30,081 nucleotides of DNA, from positions 1 through 30,081 of the forward strand of contig JBHHZI010000023.1 of the NCBI GenBank assembly GCA_046757965.1, given 5' to 3'. Shown piece after piece: positions 23,327 through 30,081 of this stretch; the first letter of the stretch is position 1, and every line of letters starts with the position of its first letter. This DNA comes from JBHHZI01 sp046757965. GTDB lineage: Bacteria; Acidobacteriota; Polarisedimenticolia; SMYD01. The notes under the pieces were generated by a model. The model searched no databases and was not told the origin of the DNA. It worked only from the letters and a program-made list of their open reading frames with translations. The position numbers and the translations under genes were made by a program.

Positions 23327-25501
23327 GTGATCTCATTTCCGAGGGGGCCGCGGGTGCGCTGGCGATCACTGCGGCTCGCGTTTCTCGTCGCTCTGCTCGT
23401 CGCCCTGCCGACCCGGCATGCGCAGGCCTACATCGGACCGGGAGCGGGGTTCGCCCTCCTGTCCTCCTTCTTCGTGGTCTTCACCACCATTGTCATGGCC
23501 GGGGTCGCGATCCTCATCTGGCCGGTCCGGACACTCATCCGCATGGTGCGACGCCGGGAGCGGACGCGGCCGTGGATCAAGCGGCTGATCATCGTCGGAT
23601 TCGACGGCCAGGATCCCAAGCTCACCGAGAAACTGATGTCGGCGGGCCAGCTCCCGAACTTCCGGAAGCTGGCCGAGGCCGGCTGTTTCCGGCCGCTCGG
23701 CACGACCTACCCGTCGGTATCCCCGGTGGCCTGGTCATCATTCACCACCGGCTGTCATCCAGCCAAACACAACATCTTCGACTTCATGGACCGGGACCGA
23801 CGGAACTATCTGCCTCTGCTCTCCTCGACGCACATCGGGTCGGTGGACAGGTTCCTCAAGATCGGTCGCTACCGGATTCCACTCAAGAAACCGGAGATCC
23901 GGCTGCTTCGCAAGTCCAAGGCGTGCTGGACGATTCTCGGCGAACACAACATCTGGAGCACGGTGCTCCGCGTCCCGATCACGTTTCCCCCGGAGAAGTT
24001 CTACGGCGCCCAGCTCAGCGCCATGTGCGTGCCCGACCTGCTCGGCACCCAGGGCACGTTCCTCTACTTCACCACACGGCCCGCGGCAACCACCTTCAAG
24101 GAGGGCGGCGTCCGGGTGGCACTGGAACCGGGGCGGGACCGCCACACAACGGCCATCGAGGGACCGCCCAACCTGTTCCTGGCGGACAGTTCCGTCCTCA
24201 AGCTGCCGATGACCATCGACCTGGATCGCGCCCGGAACGGCGCAAAGATCACCGTTGGCGATTCTGTCGTCAACCTGACGCCGCGCAAGCTCAGCCCATG
24301 GATACAGCTCTCGTTTCCGGCGGCCCCCGCCATCAAGGTCGGTGCCATCTGCCGGATGATGATCCTCGAGATGGGGGAGCACTTCTCGCTCTATGTCTCG
24401 CCACTCAACATCGATCCGGACAACCCGGCCATGCCGATCTCTCATCCTTCCTACTACGCAACTTACCTGTCCAAGCGCATCGGGCATTACTGCACTCTCG
24501 GCCTGGCGGAAGATACCTGGGCCCTCAACGAGCGGGTCATCGACGATGACACGTTCCTCCAGCTCGCCTATGACATCGACAGGGAACGCCAGGACATGTT
24601 CTGGACCGCGTTCGACCGCCTTCGCAAGGGAAGCCTGTTCTGTGTGTTCGACGGCACGGATCGTATCCAGCACATGATGTGGCGACACACCGAGGAAGGA
24701 CACCCTGCGTACCGGGAATCCGACGGGGACCACTCCAGCGCCATCGAGGACATCTACCGTCACAACGACAAGCTGGTCGGCCGTCTCCTGGACCGGATCG
24801 ACGATGACGACGTTCTCATGGTGATCTCCGACCACGGTTTCACGTCTTTCCGACGCGGAGTCAATCTCAACAGCTGGCTGCGCGACAACGGTTACCTCGT
24901 GCTCAAGGAGGGCGCGGACGGCACATCCGAGTGGCTCGCCGACGTCGACTGGACGAGGACCAGAGCCTATGCTCTCGGGCTCTGCGGGATGTACCTCAAC
25001 ATCGAAGGTCGCGAGGCGCAGGGTATCATCCGGCCGGGTCGGGAAGCGAAGGCGTTGCGCGCGGAGCTGATCGAGGCGCTCAACGGCCTGCGGGACGAGG
25101 AGAAGGACGAGGTCGGCATCAACGAGGTCTTCGCTCCGCCCGAGCTCTACGCCGGGCCCTACCTGGACAACGCCCCGGATTTCCTCATCGGGTACAACAA
25201 GGGGTACCGGACGTCGTGGGACTGCGCCACCGGTGTCGTTGCCGGCCGCGTCTTCGAGGACAACGTGCGCGCCTGGAGCGGCGATCACTGCATCGATCCA
25301 CGGCTGGTCCCGGGCATCTTCCTCTGCAACCGGCGCGTCGCGGCGAAGAACCCGTCGCTCATCGATCTGGCTCCCACGGCCCTGCGGCTCTTCGGGCTCG
25401 AGCCGCCGTCTCACATGGACGGCACACCGCTGTTCGACCGGGACTCGTTCGATGCCGCAACGCTTCCCACGCCGCCCACGACGGGCGCGGCCGGAGACTG
25501 A
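23327..25501 (+). CDS. Membrane-anchored alkaline phosphatase superfamily enzyme (type I phosphodiesterase-like)
   Basis: A 724-residue enzyme of the alkaline phosphatase / nucleotide pyrophosphatase superfamily. GTG 23327 has GGAGG six bases ahead. A signal-like helix (about 17-34) ends at AYIGPGAGFALL, followed by a membrane helix (about 45-68) and an Arg-rich stretch. The catalytic domain opens with IIVGFDGQDPKLT (metal Asp93) and the nucleophile region YPSVSPVAWSSFTTG, where Ser132 aligns with the Thr/Ser nucleophile of NPP enzymes. Further metal motifs are VISDHGFTSF and the late WSGDHCIDP. Substrates could be phosphodiesters or phospho-alcohol groups of an envelope polymer, but none can be named. 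The next gene is a diverged tandem homologue starting six bases after the stop. Confidence 0.9.
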   Translation: MISFPRGPRVRWRSLRLAFLVALLVALPTRHAQAYIGPGAGFALLSSFFVVFTTIVMAGVAILIWPVRTLIRMVRRRERTRPWIKRLIIVGFDGQDPKLTEKLMSAGQLPNFRKLAEAGCFRPLGTTYPSVSPVAWSSFTTGCHPAKHNIFDFMDRDRRNYLPLLSSTHIGSVDRFLKIGRYRIPLKKPEIRLLRKSKACWTILGEHNIWSTVLRVPITFPPEKFYGAQLSAMCVPDLLGTQGTFLYFTTRPAATTFKEGGVRVALEPGRDRHTTAIEGPPNLFLADSSVLKLPMTIDLDRARNGAKITVGDSVVNLTPRKLSPWIQLSFPAAPAIKVGAICRMMILEMGEHFSLYVSPLNIDPDNPAMPISHPSYYATYLSKRIGHYCTLGLAEDTWALNERVIDDDTFLQLAYDIDRERQDMFWTAFDRLRKGSLFCVFDGTDRIQHMMWRHTEEGHPAYRESDGDHSSAIEDIYRHNDKLVGRLLDRIDDDDVLMVISDHGFTSFRRGVNLNSWLRDNGYLVLKEGADGTSEWLADVDWTRTRAYALGLCGMYLNIEGREAQGIIRPGREAKALRAELIEALNGLRDEEKDEVGINEVFAPPELYAGPYLDNAPDFLIGYNKGYRTSWDCATGVVAGRVFEDNVRAWSGDHCIDPRLVPGIFLCNRRVAAKNPSLIDLAPTALRLFGLEPPSHMDGTPLFDRDSFDAATLPTPPTTGAAGD

Positions 25502-25507
25502 GCGAAG

Positions 25508-27523
25508 ATGCGCCCTGATCGCGGCTCGCTTCCACGGGAAAGTAAGCGAGGACGAGTTCCCGCCACCGCTCGGTGTGGGATCGCCATCGTTCTGGCCACC
25601 CTGGTGGGTGCCTGTTCGGGCCCGGCATCACACAAGAACGAGGGGCCGAGTGTGATCGTCCTCGGCTTTGACGGCATGGATCACGGGCTCACCCGGCAGC
25701 TCATCGACTCCGGGCAGCTCCCTCATCTCGCCCGCCTCGAAGAGACCGGAGAATTCACGGCCCTGCAGACCTCCGTGCCACCACAGAGCCCGGTCGCGTG
25801 GTCGAACGTGATCACCGGCACAGACTCCGGTGCCCACGGGATCTTCGACTTCATTCACCGTGATCCCGAGACGATGTTCCCGTATCTGTCCACCACGCGC
25901 ACGGAGGGGTCGGAAGATTGCCTCGGGTTCGGGCGCTGGCAGTTTCCGATCTCCGGCGGGAGCGTGGAACTGCTCCGGCACGGGCAGGCCTTCTGGGATG
26001 TGCTGGAGAAACATGGAATCCCCACCACGGTCATCCGGATGCCCGCCAACTTCCCGCCCTCGGGCACGGCCAGCAAGGAGATCAGCGGCATGGGCACACC
26101 CGACATTGTCGGGTCGTATGGAACGTTCAGCTTCTTCAGTGACGACCTCGCCGCCTTCGTCGACGGCGACATCGGTGGCGGGGACGCGGTCGAGGTGGAG
26201 ATCGCGGATCACACGGTGCACGCCTCGCTCAGCGGCCCATCGCGTCCCTGCGTGACCCCCGCGGAGCCGGCGAACGCCGACTTCACCGTCTACATCGATC
26301 CCGGTGAGGAGATGGCCAAGCTCGTGGTGGGCGATACCGAGCGCATTCTCGAGACCGGCGAGTGGACCGGCTGGATCCCCGTGGATTTCGAGCTCATGCC
26401 GCTGATGCACGTCCGCGGCATGGCCCGCTTCTATCTCAAGGAGATCCGGCCTCACTTCGCTCTCTACGTCTCCCCCGTCAACTTCGATCCGGAGGACCCG
26501 GCGCTGCCGATCTCGACCCCTCAGGACTATGCCGCCACCCTGGCCTCCGCCACCGGACGGTTCTACACGCAGGGGATGCCCGAGGACACCAAGGCCCGGA
26601 CCGAGGGTCTGTTCAACACCGACGAGTTCCTCGCCCAGGCCCGCATCGCCGCAGATGAGAACGTGGCGCAGTATCACTACGTCCTGGATCACTTCGACGG
26701 CGGCCTTCTCTTCTACTACTTCGGCAACGTGGACCAGGTCTCGCACATCATGTGGCGCGCCATGGACCCGACCCATCCCGCCTACGACCCGGTCACCGAC
26801 GGCCCGTACAGCGACGTCATCCCGTCCCTGTACCGGGGCCTCGATGACATCGTCGGCTACACGGTCGAGCACATGGAGCCCGGCACGACCCTGATCGTGA
26901 TGTCCGACCATGGTTTCACGAGCTGGAAGCGGACGTTCGATCTGAACGGGTGGCTGAAGCAGAACAACTATCTCACCGAGCTCGACCCGTTCACCGACCA
27001 CGACACCGGCTACCTGACCAATGTCGACTGGTCGATGACGCGAGCCTACGGGCTGGGCCTGAACGGTCTCTACATCAACCTCCAGGGTCGGGAACGGTGG
27101 GGAATCGTGCCGCTGCACGATCGCGAATCCCTGATGGATGAGATCGCCGGGAAGTTGCTGAAGGTTGTCGACCCGTCAACCGGCAAGCCGGCCATCACCC
27201 GGATGTACCGGCGCGATCAGGTCTACACGGGCAGGGGCCATGCGGCGATCGGTCCGGATCTTCTCGTCGGCTATGCCAAGGGTACACGCTGCGGCAACGG
27301 GTCGGCCGCCGGCAAGATCGGCGACGATGTGTTCGAGGACAACAGGGACGCCTGGAGCGGTGACCACTGCATGGATCATACCGCCGTTCCCGGTGTGCTG
27401 TTTTCCAACCATCATCTGAAGAAACCGGCTCCGCGCCTGCAGGACCTGGGCGGGGCCATTCTCGCGGAGTTCGGGATCGAGGGGTTTCCGGCGCGTGACA
27501 CCACGGACGCGGCGCGTCCCTGA
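25508..27523 (+). CDS. Alkaline phosphatase superfamily lipoprotein, tandem homologue
   Basis: A 671-residue homologue of the preceding enzyme. Instead of the membrane helix it has a lipoprotein signal with lipobox LVGACSG (Cys36). The catalytic marks run in the same order: IVLGFDGMDHGLT (Asp55), PPQSPVAWSNVITG (candidate nucleophile Ser94), VMSDHGFTSWKR, and WSGDHCMDHTAVPG. Long shared stretches (HFALYVSPVNFDPEDPA, IFDFIHRD, FEDNRDAWSGDHC) show that both genes arose by duplication. The nucleophile region differs (PPQS against PSVS), so substrate preference may differ. The ATG follows a weak GAGCGAAG site. The gene lies in one operon with the previous gene and the small protein after it. Confidence 0.9.
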   Translation: MRPDRGSLPRESKRGRVPATARCGIAIVLATLVGACSGPASHKNEGPSVIVLGFDGMDHGLTRQLIDSGQLPHLARLEETGEFTALQTSVPPQSPVAWSNVITGTDSGAHGIFDFIHRDPETMFPYLSTTRTEGSEDCLGFGRWQFPISGGSVELLRHGQAFWDVLEKHGIPTTVIRMPANFPPSGTASKEISGMGTPDIVGSYGTFSFFSDDLAAFVDGDIGGGDAVEVEIADHTVHASLSGPSRPCVTPAEPANADFTVYIDPGEEMAKLVVGDTERILETGEWTGWIPVDFELMPLMHVRGMARFYLKEIRPHFALYVSPVNFDPEDPALPISTPQDYAATLASATGRFYTQGMPEDTKARTEGLFNTDEFLAQARIAADENVAQYHYVLDHFDGGLLFYYFGNVDQVSHIMWRAMDPTHPAYDPVTDGPYSDVIPSLYRGLDDIVGYTVEHMEPGTTLIVMSDHGFTSWKRTFDLNGWLKQNNYLTELDPFTDHDTGYLTNVDWSMTRAYGLGLNGLYINLQGRERWGIVPLHDRESLMDEIAGKLLKVVDPSTGKPAITRMYRRDQVYTGRGHAAIGPDLLVGYAKGTRCGNGSAAGKIGDDVFEDNRDAWSGDHCMDHTAVPGVLFSNHHLKKPAPRLQDLGGAILAEFGIEGFPARDTTDAARP

Positions 27524-27540
27524 AGCGGAGGGCCGGCAAG

Positions 27541-27735
27541 ATGTTCGGTTCAGTCAAGGTCAAGCTCGACAAGGATCTGGTGGACAGGATCAGGAAGTAC
27601 GCGGAACTGGCGGGATACGCCACACCGGAGGAATTCATCACCCACGCCCTGGAGAAGGAGCTGGCCAAGCTCGAGGACGCCGGCTCGGATGAGGAGATCA
27701 AGAAGCGCCTGCAGGGGCTCGGCTACATCTCCTGA
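27541..27735 (+). CDS. 64-residue ribbon-helix-helix-like protein with GLGYI tail
   Basis: A small protein with a strong GGAGGG ribosome site eight bases before the ATG. VKVKLDKDLVDRIRKYAELAGYATPEEFITHALEKEL fits a ribbon-helix-helix pattern (strand, helix, turn, helix), as in MetJ/Arc or antitoxin-type proteins. The acidic linker and C-terminus, EIKKRLQGLGYIS, resemble the tails with which many sulfatase and alkaline-phosphatase-like proteins end (RL.ALGYI). Neither neighbouring phosphatase has such a tail. It sits 17 bases after the lipoprotein gene and 40 bases before the membrane protein. DNA binding and operon autoregulation are plausible; a partner role to the phosphatases is another option. 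Confidence 0.8.
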   Translation: MFGSVKVKLDKDLVDRIRKYAELAGYATPEEFITHALEKELAKLEDAGSDEEIKKRLQGLGYIS

Positions 27736-27775
27736 ACACCGTCCGTCGTGCGACAGGACCGAGAGACACGCGACC

Positions 27776-28627
27776 ATGAACCTCATTGACGCGCCCCTGA
27801 GGGTGCTCTTCGACATGCTGCTCTACCCGTTCCGGACCCTGCCGCCGCTCGTGGGACTGTGCGTCGTGTCGCTCATCGCCGGCGTCGGCATGCTGCTGAT
27901 CTTCAAGGTGACGTCCAACCAGGAGAAACTCGACGCCGTCAAGCGCAAGATTCACGCCGGGCTCTTCGAGATCCGCCTCTTCAATGACGACATCCGCGCG
28001 ATCCTCAGGGCCCAGTTCGAGGTCCTCGGCCACAACCTGACCTACCTGCGGTTGACGCTCATTCCGATGCTGTGGGTCATCGTTCCACTGTTCCTGGTCG
28101 TGGCCCAGCTTCAGTTCCATTACGGCTACACCGGGCTGGAACCGGGCGAGACCACGCTGCTGAAGGTCCAGCTCCACCCGGACTGGAGAGACGGCACCAC
28201 CGAGGCCACCCCCGGCCACCCCGGCCGGCCGGCCATCGCGCTGGACATCCCTCCCGGCCTCAGCGTGGAGAAGCCGGGCCTGTGGATTCCGGCGAGCAAC
28301 GAGATGGACTGGCGGCTCTCGGCCGTCGCCGAGGGCGAGTACGAGATCGGGGTGACCCTCGGGGGCATCACCTATCCCAAGAGTGTCCGCGTCTCGGACG
28401 CCGTTACACGCCGCTCGCCGGTGAAACCGTCGAGCTTCGTCGAGCAGCTCATCTATCCGGCCGAGCCTCCTCTGCCCGCCACCGGCCCGATCGACGCCAT
28501 CCGTCTGAACTACCCCGAGGGCGCCATCCATGTCTTCGGATGGTCGGTGCACTGGCTCATCGTCTTCTTCGTGCTCAGCACGGCCTTCGCCTTCGCGCTG
28601 AAGAACCGCCTCGGCGTGACCATCTGA
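27776..28627 (+). CDS. EMC3/TMCO1-like (DUF106) membrane protein with extracytoplasmic insert
   Basis: A 283-residue membrane protein. Membrane helix 1 (about 22-44) is followed by a charged helical stretch NQEKLDAVKRKIHAGLFEIR ... LGHNLTYLRLTLIP (48-97), helix 2 (about 97-113), a roughly 140-residue beta-rich domain with Pro-rich linkers, and helix 3 (about 257-276). Helix 1, the amphipathic coil with NQEKL and YLRLTLIPMLW are reminiscent of the DUF106 / EMC3 / TMCO1 branch of the Oxa1 insertase superfamily; the domain between helices 2 and 3 is unusual. Assignment is by pattern recall only. It is the last gene of the phosphatase cluster, with a weak ribosome site before ATG 27776. It may handle membrane insertion or anchoring of the cluster's products. 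Confidence 0.65.
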   Translation: MNLIDAPLRVLFDMLLYPFRTLPPLVGLCVVSLIAGVGMLLIFKVTSNQEKLDAVKRKIHAGLFEIRLFNDDIRAILRAQFEVLGHNLTYLRLTLIPMLWVIVPLFLVVAQLQFHYGYTGLEPGETTLLKVQLHPDWRDGTTEATPGHPGRPAIALDIPPGLSVEKPGLWIPASNEMDWRLSAVAEGEYEIGVTLGGITYPKSVRVSDAVTRRSPVKPSSFVEQLIYPAEPPLPATGPIDAIRLNYPEGAIHVFGWSVHWLIVFFVLSTAFAFALKNRLGVTI

Positions 28628-28811
28628 CCACGGATCGTTCGCGAGGCGTCGGCCCGGGCGCCGGAGTGGATCGTCACGCCAGGACGCCTCGACGAACCAG
28701 CCTGCGGCGCAACTCGGGCATACCGGGACTCACAACTCTTCAGTGGAGCGGCCAGCCGGCGGACCTGGGGCACGGCCGGCCCGGCCGAGGAGATGCCGCC
28801 TCACCGGTCGT

Positions 28812-29933
28812 TCAGGGACGGGCCGGCTCGCCGCCGGGCACGAGGTTTGCCTGGACGAGGTACCCGGCGATCCGGCGGGCCGCCACCTCGGTGCCCCGCA
28901 CCGAAAGATGGGTGACATCGAGAAAGAGCTGCTCCATGCGCAGTGAACTGGTGCGCAGGGCCGGCAGCAGATCCAGCTCGGGAACGTGTCGCCGGTCGAG
29001 GTGCTCGACGAGTGTGCGCTGCGGAGTCTCGAGACCGGCGTCGCGTTCCACCTGCCGGGCATGCGGATAGATCACGACCGCCACGGGCACACCGAGCCGG
29101 GAGGTCTCCACCGCCGCCGCATCGATCTCGCTCAGCGTCGTCCGCCAGGCCTCGCGGATCCGGGGATCATCCGGGGATTCCCAAAGTGCCCGGAGACGGT
29201 ACCCCTCACCGCGGCGTGCGGCGCCACGCAGCAGCCGGATTCCACCCTCGCGGATGGCGGAAGCCAGCCATGCTCGTCGCGGCCAGCTCAGGCCGACGGC
29301 CGTATCGACATCCAGCATGAAGTACCGCGGCCCGCCAAAGGCCGCCAGAGATGTGTAGCGTTCGGTCACATCGTTGAGGCAGAATCCCACCAGGACCAGA
29401 TCCGGCTGCAGGATCTGTCCGTAGCGCCGGATGGCAACAACCTCCTGGAAGGTGCTGTAGCCGGGAACGCCGGCGTTGACCACCTCCACGTTCCGCCCGG
29501 TCCGCCGCCGGAGTTCTTCCTGGAGATGCCACGGGACGGTCTGGTCGTCGGCCACGTTGTGACCGTAGGTGACCGAGTCACCGACGAAGAGAATGCGAAA
29601 ACCGCTGGCGCCCTGTGATGCCGCCGGTTCGGTTCCGCGCAACCCCAGCGAATTGGTGTGCACCGGGGCGTCATTGAATTCGAGACCGTCCCAGTCGGGC
29701 TTGAGTCGCCAGATCATTTCCGGATCGGGGAGAAACTTGGCGTAGCGCGGCGCCACCGAGATGGCGTGCGCCGGGACGATGCCCGCCAGGCGCAGACCGC
29801 CTTCGAGCAGACCCACCAGGATGATCCAGATGACGACCGTGAACAGCACCGGCCGCACCCATCGCGCGACGCGACGCCGGGACGGGCGCGGCGCCCCGGA
29901 CCCTGGTCGGGATCGCGAGTCAAGATCGCTCAT
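28812..29933 (-). CDS. Membrane-anchored SGNH/GDSL hydrolase
   Basis: A 373-residue esterase or acyl-transfer-type enzyme. A basic, Pro/Arg-rich N-terminus leads to one membrane helix (about 29-50) with the rest extracytoplasmic. SGNH blocks are visible: FVGDSVTYGHNV (nucleophile Ser120), VVNAGVPGYS, GFCLNDVTE (oxyanion Asn) and LDVTHLSVRG (Asp339, His342). The NSLGLRG segment before block I is common in SGNH proteins of polysaccharide acetylation and deacetylation loci. The ATG has GAGGAG five bases upstream; a TAGAAT hexamer (29955-29960) may be its -10. It converges on the phosphatase cluster across a 184-base gap in which I see no strong terminator. The substrate is unknown, but an O-acyl group on a surface glycan is plausible. 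Confidence 0.92.
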   Translation of the reverse strand: MSDLDSRSRPGSGAPRPSRRRVARWVRPVLFTVVIWIILVGLLEGGLRLAGIVPAHAISVAPRYAKFLPDPEMIWRLKPDWDGLEFNDAPVHTNSLGLRGTEPAASQGASGFRILFVGDSVTYGHNVADDQTVPWHLQEELRRRTGRNVEVVNAGVPGYSTFQEVVAIRRYGQILQPDLVLVGFCLNDVTERYTSLAAFGGPRYFMLDVDTAVGLSWPRRAWLASAIREGGIRLLRGAARRGEGYRLRALWESPDDPRIREAWRTTLSEIDAAAVETSRLGVPVAVVIYPHARQVERDAGLETPQRTLVEHLDRRHVPELDLLPALRTSSLRMEQLFLDVTHLSVRGTEVAARRIAGYLVQANLVPGGEPARP

Positions 29934-30031
29934 GTTCTCCTCATCTCGCCGCCGATTCTACCGCCTCCCCCCGCTCCCCGGGGGTCAGCAGACGGCGTCT
30001 CGGACCGTTCGACACGCTCCGCCCGGCGGCG

Positions 30032-30081
30032 GCGGGGCGGGGGGGGGGGGCGGGGGGCGGCCCCCCCCCCCCCCCCCCCCC
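30032..30081. other. Homopolymer G/C terminus, probable assembly artefact
   Basis: The last 50 bases are almost pure G (including an unbroken run of 12) and then 21 C to the edge. No gene or known element explains it. Two-colour sequencers call G without signal, so G-run read tails at a contig end are the likely cause. Confidence 0.75.

Noticed and set aside
28628..28811. Terminator in the convergent gap before the SGNH gene
   Set aside because: Only short GCCGGC-type pairings with long loops and no T-run; not distinct from general GC-rich background.

Overview
This is a GC-rich window from a bacterium, holding about 23 protein genes on both strands with short gaps. No tRNA, rRNA, CRISPR array, transposase or phage gene is visible. 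Several genes point to a diderm cell: lipoproteins with lipobox cysteines, a secreted cell-wall amidase, SGNH and alkaline-phosphatase-like envelope enzymes, and a secreted DUF5117-type metalloprotease. The elongation factor G is of the mitochondrial EF-G1-like (spdEFG1) type, and the ClpXP adaptor SspB resembles the alphaproteobacterial form. Together these suggest an uncultured high-GC lineage of the Acidobacteriota / Myxococcota / deltaproteobacterial kind, but the phylum cannot be fixed from this window. The right edge ends in a G-run followed by 21 C, which looks like a contig-end artefact.

Layout. At 1-6572 (minus strand) lie a secreted zinc metalloprotease, N-acetylmuramoyl-L-alanine amidase, a GerMN-domain protein, RNase PH, and the 5' part of a PAS-domain sensor histidine kinase that runs off the left edge. 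Divergent from these, at 6790-9683 (plus), are a leukotriene-A4-hydrolase-like M1 aminopeptidase lipoprotein and an HDOD protein, followed by a stub of a pyridine nucleotide transhydrogenase-like flavoprotein. At 9843-13923 (minus) are aguB-aguA (agmatine to putrescine), then terC, a small PGPGW membrane protein and a TerB-like protein. A terminator-like hairpin sits just before the terC start.

At 14024-19563 (plus) are a small membrane protein with an in-frame stop near its best start, sspB, a thiopurine-methyltransferase-like gene, a PilB/GspE-type ATPase overlapping a second HDOD gene, and cysQ. At 19732-22534 (plus) are EF-G and a small RecA/KaiC-like ATPase. From 22575 to 29933 lies a probable envelope-modification region: a sulfotransferase (minus) divergent from two tandem alkaline-phosphatase-superfamily enzymes, a 64-residue ribbon-helix-helix-like protein and an EMC3/TMCO1-like (DUF106) membrane protein, then a convergent SGNH hydrolase. 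This last block is the best candidate for an undescribed system. No gene-free stretch exceeds 300 bases; the longest is about 240 bases before the PilB-like gene.
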